From assembly GCA_037355855.1 (NCBI GenBank), contig CM074763.1, positions 3,720,001-3,784,000 on the forward strand: a stretch of DNA of 64,000 nucleotides. Reading direction: 5' to 3'. This DNA comes from Pseudo-nitzschia pungens (taxonomy: Eukaryota > Bacillariophyta > Bacillariophyceae > Bacillariales > Bacillariaceae). This document shows positions 33,887 through 44,652 of this stretch, in pieces. The notes under the pieces were generated by a model, which had not been told where the DNA came from, ran no database searches, and was given only the letters and a program-made list of their open reading frames with translations. Made by a program: the position numbers and the translations under genes. The stretch's first letter is position 1, and the number at the start of each line of letters is the position of its first letter.

Positions 33887-35512
33887 TTACACGCTTTCCA
33901 GACCTTTGTCATAATCATAGTCAAAATTGGGCAACAAAGACGATGCACCCAGAGCAGTCAACTCAGCTCGCAATGACGTTTCTGGTAAAACAAGTTTGCT
34001 TTGAGAATTTGCTGGCCCGATCAGAGCACTGACAGATTCTGTGCATGCATCCTCAAATACCTTATGCCTACTTCCTCCCCCAACTAATAGTATTTTTTCG
34101 ATATTAGATGGAATTTCGTTGCTTTCCTCTAGCACTTTAGTTACTGCCGATGTAAAAAGTGACGTAGCATCTTTGGGGATCGGCAGAGACGACGACAAAA
34201 CATCTTCCTCCACCAGATTGGGGATAATCAATGTACCCCAACTGTCTTGAACTGCCTTTTCCAACACGACTCTTGAAATGGTAGTGTCCAAATGTGGATT
34301 ATCAGGCTTCCGACCCATGAACAAGAAAGGGATGTGTATTTTGGATTGGGTCTTGTTCATCAATTCCATGACGCTGCTTCGAGCGCTGGTTTCAATCATA
34401 GTGAGGCTCATTGGATCGTTGTTCATGGTGTCGTCGCCAATTTCTGACAGGATGCGATCTACGAGTTGTTGCACCAAACTTTCGCCACCAATGCCATCGA
34501 GACTAACTGAAGCGACAACCTTGTCGTCTCGCACGAGTGAAATTGTACTGGCTAGACCTCCAACATCTATTACCATTGTGGAAGACGTCGAATTTTCTTC
34601 TCTGGATTCCGGTGTGGGTATCAGATTCAACGCTTGGGCTCCCCAGATGGCAGCTACGGGTTCTGGTACAGTAATAGTATGATGGGAGTCATCGTGATAG
34701 TTTTTGCGGAAAAGTCCATCTCCGTGTTTGTTATAAAAGACTGGCGGCAATGTCAGAACGGTTCTTAGGTTTTTTTTTTCATCGCTGGAATCACCGCCAC
34801 CACCGTCGGACAATACTTTTTCCATTGCTTCTGCAACAGCAGGGACAAACACCTTTTGAACTAATGCGGTCGCGTCGTCGTGTGATTCTTTTTGAAGCTC
34901 TTTGTACGGCAAAAGTACATCATTCGTTCCTCCGGGAGATTGTTCACCAGCACCATCATTCATTTTGTAATAAAACTTTTCTAGAGCTGATTTCCCCATG
35001 ACAACTTCGTCACCTTGAACCAGAATTCCATTGAATCGAAAACGATCCCCTTGGGCGGTCTCGATAAGTTGTGGTTTGTTTTTGTCCATGTGAGAAAGTT
35101 TGAGATAGAAAGTTCCGAGATCTACTCCAATCGTAACAGTGGCATCGGCTTCTGCTTGAACACGAGCACGCTCATATCGCTTTAGTTCCCAGAGATAGTC
35201 ATCCCATTCCTCGTCCATGCGGTTGAGTGCTTTCCACGAATATCGTCCGACAAAAATCACGGTACCCGCTGCCACAAGAGGAAGAATTTCTTGCTTAGGT
35301 GTGGAGTGATACAATCGTCGAGAACTACCTGACAAAAAAAAATCTTGCCTTCGATGGTGATCGTTCATATCTTTCTTTTGATTACGAGGCACTAGTAGGA
35401 AGGACGAGGAGGAGACAACATCTTCAATCGGATGAACTGCAAATTGTTTTCTTCCCGCGCCGAGCAGTGCATTAGACCCCGCTCGGAAAAATGCTCGGCC
35501 AGAGGTGCTCAT
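33887..35512 (-). CDS. Hsp70-like ATPase-domain protein, organelle targeted, no substrate-binding domain
   Basis: 541 aa from ATG 35512. The N-terminus (about 1-75) is Arg/Ser-rich, like a mitochondrial presequence, and a hydrophobic segment (ILPLVAAGTVIFVG, about 75-89) may be a membrane anchor. An actin/Hsp70 ATPase fold then follows: phosphate-1 (TIGVDLGTFYLKLS, about 126-139), connect-1 (VPEPVAAIWGA), phosphate-2 (MVIDVGGLASTISL, with DVGG in place of DLGGGT) and the adenosine motif (ILLVGGGSRHKVFED). The chain ends about 60 residues later, so the usual C-terminal substrate-binding domain is missing, as in Stch-like Hsp70 relatives. It is divergent from the kinase gene at 36543. Confidence 0.82.
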   Translation of the reverse strand: MSTSGRAFFRAGSNALLGAGRKQFAVHPIEDVVSSSSFLLVPRNQKKDMNDHHRRQDFFLSGSSRRLYHSTPKQEILPLVAAGTVIFVGRYSWKALNRMDEEWDDYLWELKRYERARVQAEADATVTIGVDLGTFYLKLSHMDKNKPQLIETAQGDRFRFNGILVQGDEVVMGKSALEKFYYKMNDGAGEQSPGGTNDVLLPYKELQKESHDDATALVQKVFVPAVAEAMEKVLSDGGGGDSSDEKKNLRTVLTLPPVFYNKHGDGLFRKNYHDDSHHTITVPEPVAAIWGAQALNLIPTPESREENSTSSTMVIDVGGLASTISLVRDDKVVASVSLDGIGGESLVQQLVDRILSEIGDDTMNNDPMSLTMIETSARSSVMELMNKTQSKIHIPFLFMGRKPDNPHLDTTISRVVLEKAVQDSWGTLIIPNLVEEDVLSSSLPIPKDATSLFTSAVTKVLEESNEIPSNIEKILLVGGGSRHKVFEDACTESVSALIGPANSQSKLVLPETSLRAELTALGASSLLPNFDYDYDKGLESV

Positions 35513-36542
35513 CTTCGTAAAATAATAAAGATGGAAGTATTTTCAGAATAACTTTGTTGTTTCTTCAGTTGTAACTTTCTGGTCGAGACTCGTGCTTCTT
35601 TCCTTTTCGTTCCTTCCGATTTGGTGAACCAGTTGTACTGATGTGCACAATTCCTGTCTCCCGTATCCTCAGATGCTTAACTTTTGTCTCAACAATTTCT
35701 GTACCGATATTCCTGCACGTAACAACTCTTTCTATTGTCTCTAACTGACTCCTGCACTCCCCGGACCGAATTGCACCTGTGGACATGAGGTAACTACCGG
35801 TAACTTACCGGTAAGGTCTGACTATGATTTACAACTAAGTCTTCCAGTAAGTTACGTCAATGTAGCTCTCTAGTAAGGTTTACCGTACGTACCGGTATGA
35901 ATCTTAACCGACCCGGTACAAATTTGAAAGTTCGAAAGTACGTACCCGTACGTACCGTGAGTACGAAGTATACGAAGTACAAGTAGTACCTATTACCATG
36001 TACTTGTACGTGGAGAACAGTATTGTTATGATGTTATGATCGTATTCCTTATTGATTGAGTCATTCGACTAAAAATAATCGAAGTACGGTAGGTCATACC
36101 GTACGTACACACCGGTATTACAAGTACAAGTACCTGGTAGTCGTATTTTCATTGAGAGACGAAGTGTGGGTAAGGTTAACCTTAACCTTACTAAAACCTT
36201 TTAATCCGTTAAAATCTGAATCGCGCATGCCAGCCGAAAAAGAGGTAACCGATTTTCAAATTGGGCAAGAATAATTATTACGAAGTACGAAGTATTACCG
36301 TAAGGTTACTGCAATCAAAAATGTTGTGGGACGATACTTATTTTGAGGAAAGAAAAATACAGCACCGATTGTGGATTTTACTCGGATAATCTGACAGGGT
36401 TACAAACGCGGCAGCTTGATTTGAAAGATATTCCGCAACACCAGAGCCAACAACAACTTTGATTTCATAAAAGTTCATCGAGAAAAGTTTTCTTGATCAT
36501 CTCTTCTATTCATATTGATTCCCACTTCCTTTGGACGACACG
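35513..36542. promoter_or_regulatory. Shared upstream region of Hsp70-like and kinase genes, GTAC-rich
   Basis: 1,030 bp between divergent starts, with no credible gene. It is dense in short words such as gtacgtaccg, taccggta and aagtacgaagtat (mainly 35780-36140). It contains ggttaaccttaaccttac near 36173. It probably holds both promoters; no specific element can be assigned. Confidence 0.4.
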
Positions 36543-39311
36543 ATGTCTTTGAGGAGGAGTAGCCGGCGAACTGTCGCTTCCGCTCGAAAAGAGAAGCAAT
36601 ATAGAATAGAATCTGATTCGGAGGGCGATGACGACGATGAAATGGAAAAGGATGGTAGTTGCAACGTCAAATTTGGAGGAGTTCTTGCTATATTGAAAAA
36701 TGACCAGAATTCTATGAGGAAGCAGAGAAGGGAAACAAGTAACAAAAGTACTGGCAAAATCAGAATGATTACGTCACCACCACTAAAAAAATCGACAAGA
36801 CGAAAGTGTGAAGCGATAACCGATGAAAACGGAACAACGACTCCACCAAAATCTCTCACGATGAAAATAACTGAGATGAAAACAATCTCGCCTTTGACCA
36901 CTCAAAAAGCTACCCGAAGCCGAGGAAGAAGTAAGGTAATGGAGCCTGCTGAAACAGACAGTCATCCTGATAGCTTTGGTGATAGCGTTGACAGTGACGA
37001 TGGTAGAGACGGCGATTATGAAACACAAAATCAAACCCAAACAAATGAAGTAGAAAAATCAGAAAGTTCTGAGTCCGACCATACTGATGATATTGAAGCG
37101 GATAGGGAAGAAGAAGAATATGAAGATAGTTTTGAGGCGTCCGAATCATCATCAGAGTTTGAATTTGGAGCAGACGACGAAGAATTCATTCCAGACGAAG
37201 ATGACGATGACAGTGCATCCATGAGCGACTTTATTGTGGATGATGGGTCTGATGAGATATCGCGGAGACGCATGTCGAACGAAGAATCCACAAGAGAAAC
37301 GAGCTTTTCCACCGATTGTATTGATGTTAATAAAACCGTAGATGATGAAGCTTCTATTCACGACGGGACAACTGCATTTGAGGAAACTTATGATGGAAGT
37401 TACTCTGACAGTGACACTGAAAAATTGGAGAAAACTCCAGTCAAAGCTGGATTGCCAAAGAAAACGTTGGACTTTAGCTCGCCAGAACCTCAAATGGCTA
37501 TGATAGTCGATGACGACGAAGATCTCTTGGATGAAACTGACGTTCTGATTGCAACTATCGTCGATGGTGATACAATGGATGGAGACACTATTGTGTTAAC
37601 TTTTGAGGAAGACGAAGAAAACGATGCAAACGAAAATGAATCAACGATTTTTCAAAAACGATATCCGCAGCGGATCAATACAAGTCCTCAATCGAATCGA
37701 AAAACAACCAAAGCAGTAGTTTATGATAACGATGACCACCAGTCACAATCCGCATCTTCGTCCACTACTAGCAAGCATGTTGCAAGTCGAGATCAAGGAG
37801 AGGATAGTAGCAAAGAACAACAGAGTCAACTCAATTCTCTTGCGGAAGCAGGATTCGTCGACGAAGAATCATCGGAAAGGGATCCCAAGGCGAAAAGCAA
37901 GAAACATTATAGGGAAGAAGGAGCAATTAAGCGTGGAAAATGGGCATTAGGAGCAAAAATTGGCGTTGGTTCCTTCGGTGAAGTTCATGTTGGTATGAAT
38001 ACCCAAACAGGCGTTCTAATGGCTGTGAAAAAGTTTAGAATGGAAGGTGCAATAATGAAGGACATCCGAACAGAGGTTCAACTCATGAGGTCCCTTAAAC
38101 ACGTAAATATTGTTCGATATTTGGGAGCTCAAATGGACAAAGAATTTCTGCATATTTTCCAAGAATGGGTTCCTGGTGGAAGTGTTGCCAGTCTACTAAG
38201 CAAGTTCGGCTCGTTCTCAATTGAAGTTATACAAAGCTACATAGTACAGACCCTGAGCGGATTGAAGTATTTGCATGAGAATAGCATAATGCACCGAGAT
38301 ATCAAGGGTTCAAACATCCTTGTGAACGACGAGGGTGTTGTAAAATTAGCTGATTTTGGCGCTAGCAAGAAGCTGAAAAATCTTTCCGATGATTTGATGA
38401 TGAGTTTGACAGTGCGAGGCACTCCGTACTTCATGGCTCCAGAAGTGTTTGAGGAGAAGTATAGTGCCAAAGCCGACATCTGGGGCATTGGATGTGTGGC
38501 ATTTCAGATGGCAACAGCGAGTCCACCGTGGAAGGAACTAGGATTCACAAATCCAATTTCGCTTTTTAACCATATGAAACGATGCATGGGTCCTCCGGAG
38601 ATGAAGCATCCACAGAGAAAATGTTTTTCGAAGCAGCAAGAATTGTCGTGGAATCTATTTGAGAAGTTTGTGGGCAAATGCTTTGAGTTTGACCCTAAGC
38701 AACGGCCCTCTGCTAAAGAGTTAAAAAATGATCTGTTTTTCTCAACTCAAGTCGATAGCGGTGGGGAAGATGACGAATCTACACATTTTTGTGGCCTTTT
38801 TTCTCCTGGAAACGAAAGTAGAAAACTATTTTCACCAATGCAACTTTCGTCGAAGGCGAAAGACCCATCACCATCACCATTACCAGCACAGCACGCACCA
38901 CGGAGCAAAACTCAAGGTTCCCAAGAAATCTTGTTTTTATCACCACCCCTGGCGAAGAAATGTTCAGAAATAAAGAAATCACCATTCGAAAAATGCGGCA
39001 CTCCACCGAAACAAGCAAAGATCCAGTATTCACCCTCACCAGACGCTCGAGAGTGGCCTGCTTGGGCTAGAACGGAACTTGAGAATCAGAAGAAGTGTAA
39101 ACAAAAAATATCGGAAATGAAAGAGTCAACTCGTGGAAACTTATCAGAGCTGATGGACAGCCTCGCATTGAGTGAAGACAGTACTGACATCAATGACAGA
39201 ACATTGACAGAACGAGGACCCTCTAGTCTCCACAGTTCGATCGCAAACGCGAGTTTGATCGGTTGCAATTTTCTGGAAACAACTGGGAGCAACCAATCCA
39301 TTAAAAACTAA
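36543..39311 (+). CDS. MAP kinase kinase kinase (STE11/MEKK-like) with long acidic N-terminal region
   Basis: 922 aa from ATG 36543 (the first real ATG; TTG 36531 is in frame but not preferred). Residues 1-450 are low complexity, with long Asp/Glu/Ser tracts and basic patches (TRRKCEA, SRGRSK). The kinase domain covers about 465-725: glycine loop GVGSFGEVHVG, MAVKK lysine, HRDIKGSN catalytic loop (about 583), DFG (about 603), GTPYFMAPEVF activation segment and WGIGCVAFQM. GTPYFMAPE with HRDIKGSN is typical of the STE11/MEKK/NPK1 group, which phosphorylates MAP kinase kinases. The C-terminal ~190 residues are Ser/Pro/Lys-rich and unstructured. Single exon. Confidence 0.88.
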   Translation: MSLRRSSRRTVASARKEKQYRIESDSEGDDDDEMEKDGSCNVKFGGVLAILKNDQNSMRKQRRETSNKSTGKIRMITSPPLKKSTRRKCEAITDENGTTTPPKSLTMKITEMKTISPLTTQKATRSRGRSKVMEPAETDSHPDSFGDSVDSDDGRDGDYETQNQTQTNEVEKSESSESDHTDDIEADREEEEYEDSFEASESSSEFEFGADDEEFIPDEDDDDSASMSDFIVDDGSDEISRRRMSNEESTRETSFSTDCIDVNKTVDDEASIHDGTTAFEETYDGSYSDSDTEKLEKTPVKAGLPKKTLDFSSPEPQMAMIVDDDEDLLDETDVLIATIVDGDTMDGDTIVLTFEEDEENDANENESTIFQKRYPQRINTSPQSNRKTTKAVVYDNDDHQSQSASSSTTSKHVASRDQGEDSSKEQQSQLNSLAEAGFVDEESSERDPKAKSKKHYREEGAIKRGKWALGAKIGVGSFGEVHVGMNTQTGVLMAVKKFRMEGAIMKDIRTEVQLMRSLKHVNIVRYLGAQMDKEFLHIFQEWVPGGSVASLLSKFGSFSIEVIQSYIVQTLSGLKYLHENSIMHRDIKGSNILVNDEGVVKLADFGASKKLKNLSDDLMMSLTVRGTPYFMAPEVFEEKYSAKADIWGIGCVAFQMATASPPWKELGFTNPISLFNHMKRCMGPPEMKHPQRKCFSKQQELSWNLFEKFVGKCFEFDPKQRPSAKELKNDLFFSTQVDSGGEDDESTHFCGLFSPGNESRKLFSPMQLSSKAKDPSPSPLPAQHAPRSKTQGSQEILFLSPPLAKKCSEIKKSPFEKCGTPPKQAKIQYSPSPDAREWPAWARTELENQKKCKQKISEMKESTRGNLSELMDSLALSEDSTDINDRTLTERGPSSLHSSIANASLIGCNFLETTGSNQSIKN

Positions 39312-39429
39312 ACACGAAGTAGCAAATAATACAAAGTGACATAATTTTAATACCAAAAGCAAGCAGTGCATAAATTAGTGAGATAATTCCTGCTGTCAGA
39401 TAAAGAAACTGTGAAGAGGTCAATGTATC

Positions 39430-40977
39430 TCAATTAATAAGAGTTTGAGACTCCTCGGTTTCGGTTGCGTTGCTACCATCTTCGAACATGATGCCTAATT
39501 CCATATCAGAACCATCCGTGTCGGTTGAATTGCTATCATCCTCGAATAGAAGATCATCGTGTAACACGAGATCGTATTCGCTGACAAGGTCGTAGTTTTG
39601 CTCTTTCTTGGCCTCTTCCTCGCCTTCTTCCTCGGCCTTTCCCTTGGCCTCGTCGAAAGCGGATCCGCACATCTTCGCAATTCCTTCAATATTGACCGAA
39701 ATACGAGTGCCATTGAAAGAGGTGTTCCAATTCGATGGTAAGCTCATCATTGTCTGGTACACGTATCTCTGACTTTCCTTCGATTGAGCAGAGGACTTTT
39801 GATGAAAAAAAGAATGCGGGCTATGAAAAAGCGTAGGGAGGAAGGAGGATTGAGTTGCGCGTTCACCAACTCATTGGTTTGAAAGCATGTCTCGCAACGC
39901 ACAGACTTTCTTTCGTTGCTCCTGAGCGCTTTCTCCAGTGGCAATCGTGTGGACTAAGCTTCGTTACTTACATCATAGCGCGCCAGGACACGACAGATGC
40001 ATCGTGGGTAGACATGAGAAAGGTTGGCAATATCCAGTCTTCGGTAGTCCTGGGAGTTTTCTTTGGGTCGTAGTGCATCAATCCTTCGTGTTCAAATGCT
40101 AGAACGCAAACGGGAAAAGGATCGAAATAGTCCAAACACGGAAACAGAAATAAGTTTAGAATTCGAGCTAAATTGTTGCGGTGCGTTCTATGAAAAAGTA
40201 AATACTTTGGAAACATTTACCTTCCGGGAATTTCGGATCTGGTCGATAACGCACCGGCATGTTTGGCAAGTACTGTGTCTGAGGTTGAAAAGAGGGAAAC
40301 ATCAACCAAGGAGAAAGTTGAGAATGCACCTTTCAAGGCACTGTCACACCAGAACGCAATGCCGCAGATATCTGAAAGATACGTACTTCTTTCGCCAAAC
40401 GCGGTATAGTAAATTGAGTTCGTCCCAAATGGCTGGTTTGATTGTATTGGCAGACGGCAGGTGTCTTGAAGACCTCGCATACCATATACACCCTGTATTC
40501 AGGAGTCACGGTGTACAAATTAATATCGTAACGCGCTGTTCTGAACCCAGCTGGTCGTCTCCCACAGGGCAGCCAGTCGAGCGAGATGTGGTCAAATCCG
40601 GTGGTATTGTAGATATATCCCGGAAACTTTGCCCAGTGGCGGCGGGGAAGATGCCATTGTAAACCATCGGGTGCAGTTCCCGTAGAATCTGTTGGAGCAC
40701 ACGTTCCGCTGAATTCGGGATCACCGACGAGAAGATCTTGGGCAATGACATCGAATTCAAATCGCAGCGTGTAATTACAACTTCCGTCTTTTCCATTTGG
40801 ACGAACAGACAGATCGAAAGTGCCGTTGTGTCGATTGAGGTTTGGTGTTCCGAGCACTCCCAAGTTGGTACCACCGGGACTTTCTAACTCTACATTTATA
40901 CTGTTGAAGCTCCTAGCTCCCATCGAGAGTACAGTCAGAGCAGTGATGATTCTCAACCATAGCATGGATCGGATCAT
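39430..40977 (-). CDS. Secreted protein, paralog of 41621-42980 (unknown function)
   Basis: Modelled on the minus strand as four exons: 40977-40387, 40278-40221, 40098-39972 and 39820-39430, 388 aa. The introns are 108, 122 and 151 bp (GTACGT..CTCAG, GTAAAT..TCTAG, GTAAGT..CATAG). I chose the joins because they restore frame and residue-by-residue collinearity with the neighbouring paralog, for example LPNMPVRYR with VVNMPFGFR and RYVYQTMMSLPSNW with RYFETTIQTLPDTW. N-terminal signal peptide (LWLRIITALTVLSMG). Signature near 170-200: TTGFDHISLDWLPCGRRPAG ... YDINLYTVTPEYR. The C-terminus is acidic with no hydrophobic tail. The signature loosely recalls the W-P-G-H-P...PHFDxHFY pattern of DUF5602-like proteins with His replaced; that link is only inference. 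Confidence 0.72.
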
Positions 40978-41620
40978 GGTGTTACTTCTTATTATCCGGT
41001 TTGCTGGGATCGACGATTGTGGTATTGCGGGAAGCGTAGAGCGTTTTGCTTTTATTATTTTTGTTGCCAATTTCGTTTCGATTCCAACACCGATCCTCTG
41101 ACAGAATTGAACAGGATTGATTCTCAAGAGTGAACGAGGGGAACGTCAAGAACAACATTATTGCGCGGCATAAGGACGAATGACTCCAGCAATTTTATTT
41201 AACATCTTCGGCGGTCATTGCACCCGAAAATGTCGAAACGTGACTAGATTGTGTTGCAAAAGGACAATGAGAACATCATTTCGACGACACAAGGCACCTG
41301 TATTGATTGAAACGACTCAGTATTTTCAAGCCAAGTACTACGGTGGGGTAACTTAATCTTACCTAGTAGTAGTAATTACCGAGTTTTCAAGTTTCGAGTT
41401 TGAGAAGCCAGTAATGATGTATTGTATCGATTCATCATAGCCTAGATTGCTCTCTCAAATCAATTTCTACTTCAACGCAGCTTTCATTTTCTAACCTGTA
41501 TTGCATTCGAATTTAAGGAACAACGAAAGTCGAGTCGTCCCCAATACGGTACTGCCTTGAGCTCTCCTGTAACTTTTGGGAGAATTACAGTACAGTAGTA
41601 TTTTTGACAATCACGTTCAC
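40978..41620. promoter_or_regulatory. Shared upstream region of the two secreted paralogs
   Basis: 643 bp between the divergent ATGs. No gene seen. Short GTA-rich words occur near 41340-41390. It likely carries both promoters, so co-regulation is plausible. Confidence 0.4.
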
Positions 41621-42980
41621 ATGATGGCACATGCGCTCATCCGATCGCCGCACTTTTTTCTTTTGGCAGTATGGTTGCTTCAAAGATTAATAACACCAGC
41701 ATTGTGCGAAGCAACTTCTGACTCGTCAGAAAGCCAAGATGAATCAGACCCACTGGACGTCCTGGGGAGAGAAGACATGTTCACCGTGAAAAGTTCATGG
41801 GCATTGACAGTCAACGATCAGTGTCTGTACGAATTTGTCTTCCAATTTGAACACAATCCGGGGCTTCCAATGGGAGAAGATTTGTTCCGAGGAGTTTGTG
41901 ACATAGGTAATCTAGACAACCCGAAGGAAGCAAAAATTGCTCATGACGGATTTCCTTACTTGCACCCACGACGGTTTTACGAGCGATTTCCAGACTATGT
42001 CTGGGCTACTATTGGTTTCGATCACCTGAGCGTCGATTGGCTCCCCTGTGGACGCAGGCCTGCAGGATACAAGACACCACAGTATGACTTGTCGGTAAGT
42101 CGAATAAGAATAGTGTTGGAGTCTGGCACCTAAAAATGTTTGTGGAACGACTACTGGGCGGCAACAGAGGGAGCAAGATCGAGCAATCAATTGACTCAGC
42201 AACTTCACAACCAATTCAATCCCATTTTCTCTGCGCTTTTTGCAGTTTTTCCGCGTCACGCCCGAGTATCGAGCAGAAACCATGACGTGTAAGATGAAAG
42301 AAACAAACAGCATGACGATTGTTCCTGGCGAGGAATTTTGTGATACGGAGCAGGACGAGCCCAATGGAATGAATTTTTTCATTGTTCCCGCTGCCGTGGT
42401 GGACCGTGATCCCGTAGTCAACATGCCATTTGGTTTCAGGAACAGGTTCCTAAGTGATGGGCCAATCCCCCACATTGGACTCCGCGCATGGAATCCAGAC
42501 ATTGTTCCCAACAAACCGGATGAGTGGAACGACATTCCTATTTTCATGTCGAGTCATGCTGGAAAACTTGTAATGTGGCAAGCCCACATCCCGTACAAGT
42601 TGATACAGGGAAAGCAACGCCAGTTTCGTTCGAACGCCGAACGCTATTTCGAAACAACGATACAAACGCTTCCGGACACCTGGTCCGTAAAATACGACGA
42701 ACGAGACGGGAAAATTCATTTCACAATGGTTGGAAAAGCCGAACTTTGTCGCGGGGATTTCGAGAGGGCGCAAAAAATAGCAGGGGGTCCTCCCATCTTT
42801 CCAGATTATGAACTCCTAATCGAACAGGGCATAAACAGCACCGCCCCAGGCACCCCAGGCAAGAATAGTAACGGGAAAGGGGGCAGCTCGTCTGGATACA
42901 GCAGAAGTGTGCTCCAAAAAGATAATGTTTTCAGCACTGTGATACTATCGGCTATGCTTTTGTTCTTATTAACCCAGTGA
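41621..42980 (+). CDS. Secreted, possibly GPI-anchored protein, paralog of 39430-40977
   Basis: Exons 41621-42094 and 42246-42980, 151-bp intron (GTAAGT...TTGCAG), 402 aa. The start is ATG 41621 (a second ATG follows directly), ahead of a signal peptide (FFLLAVWLLQRLITPALC). Signature TIGFDHLSVDWLPCGRRPAG then, across the splice, YDLS-FFRVTPEYR; then VVNMPFGFRNRF and a conserved IPIFMSSHAG/MWQAHIP region. The last ~22 residues are hydrophobic (VFSTVILSAMLLFLLTQ) after a Ser/Gly-rich stretch, which suits a GPI signal or a C-terminal anchor. The intron lies where the paralog has none, so intron positions differ between the pair. I cannot assign a function. Confidence 0.8.
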
Positions 42981-43632
42981 TTACAAATCACTTCTGACTA
43001 CGACAGAAAAAAATAAAGCACTGATGTAAAATGTAAACTATTTTGATAGACCAATGCATATGTGTGGGTTACTATTGAACCCTTGGAAATGAATAGAAGA
43101 AGTAATGGTAAAACAATTGTTCCCAACTATGCCATACATTTTTTTAAGAAAAAAGTTGATCCCGCTTGTTTGTAATGTGCCAAAATGAACTCTTACACAA
43201 AACTACATCTTCTGGATTGGCTTTCCATTGGTTGTATTTGATGATTTGATTAATACTCCAATCTGACATCCTGTTGTCAATTCTTGCTGGGATTGATATC
43301 CAATTTTGATGAGAGGTGTTTGCATGAAATTGGGTTGACCTTATCCACTTGGTTGAGACAAGTCCAAAGTTACTTTTCTAATTGATAGATGTTATAGGAG
43401 TGTGGTGTTTTCCACCTTTCAACAGTGATAACAGTCCTTTTGCAGAGGTAATCAACCGCAAACCATTTTTCGTGGAAGCAATGATTTTCATTCATTGACT
43501 TATGATGCTTTTCATGCAACAAAGGAGACTATGATGTTTCAGCCATGACTGTGCTCTGTAGATTGTAAAAGGACCATTTGCATACCAAGTTTTTGAATTA
43601 GTTACAACTGAGTCTCATTTCATGATAAACTA
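42981..43632. other. Intergenic, no gene seen
   Basis: 652 bp, AT-rich (aataaagc just after the previous stop may serve in polyadenylation), with no open frame worth naming and no repeat shared with the rest of the window. It ends where Gy-A4 begins. Confidence 0.5.
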
Positions 43633-44652
43633 TGCCGTGCACCAGATCAGTCACAAGTCCACTCGGGACTGGGAATGAAGGGGAACTAAAGAGAGAAACA
43701 ACTCCCACCACTGGACAAACCAGGGGAAAAATCAGTTATAACATGAGTTATCACGAGAGCAATGGAAATCCAGCAAGAAAAGCTGGAGGAACTGGAGCAA
43801 TCATTCTTGCCCAGTTTCGACACAAAAGCAATAACATAACAGAAATAGTGTAACTAAATTAAACTTAATAGAAAACTGATTAACCCACCATGGCGTCTAA
43901 AGGAACCAAACTGAAACCCTTCAACTTCACACAAGAGGACTGGCCGGAAGATGCCACCACTGTGAAGATGAATATAGACAGTGAGAAGGACGGCGTCGCG
44001 TTCAGCGACTACCTGAAAGTCCTCACCGGCACTGAAAGACCGGAACTCTTCATTATCTGGAAGAGAGACTTTGACCAGAAAATTGCTGGCAATGACAAAC
44101 TCCAAGGAGACCAGAAATTGGATGTCCTACAGCGGATTCTCGCCAATGAGGCACTATCCCTTGTCCAGAGGGCACTCACCCGGTCCTACTATGCGGAACC
44201 GAACCACAAAATACACAACAACAAACTGGTCCAGAAAAAGATCCAAGAAATCAAAAAACTCGATCAAATAACCAAAGAAACTCCCTCTGGGACACCCAAG
44301 GAGACAGCGACGGAGAAACCCACTCCAGAAGCAGACAAAACCAAACCGACTGCTATGGCAAAATCGGACGAGGAAACAGAGCCGGAAGACTTCACAGCTC
44401 CAATCCCCAAGAAAAGCATACCAAACGCTCTTACCCAGTACTGCCAATCTGAGGAGTACAAGAAGGATGTCATCGAGGAATGCATGAATGTCCTCAAGCT
44501 CAAAATCTTTGGCAATGACATGAATGGGAAGCGCTCGTATATCCTCCTCCGCAGATTCATGCGGGGGATGCAAGTAGAACTGAAATATGGCATCCAAGCC
44601 TGGGCCATTCAAATGGCCGAACTACAGAGCTACCTCCCAGAATGCCTCTGGG

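Noticed and set aside
36531..36542. Kinase start at 36531
   Set aside because: That codon is TTG; the first ATG in frame is 36543.
40333..41127. Single-exon 264-codon version of the secreted paralog
   Set aside because: It starts at TTG and reads into an intron; four-exon splicing restores collinearity with the neighbour and a proper signal peptide.
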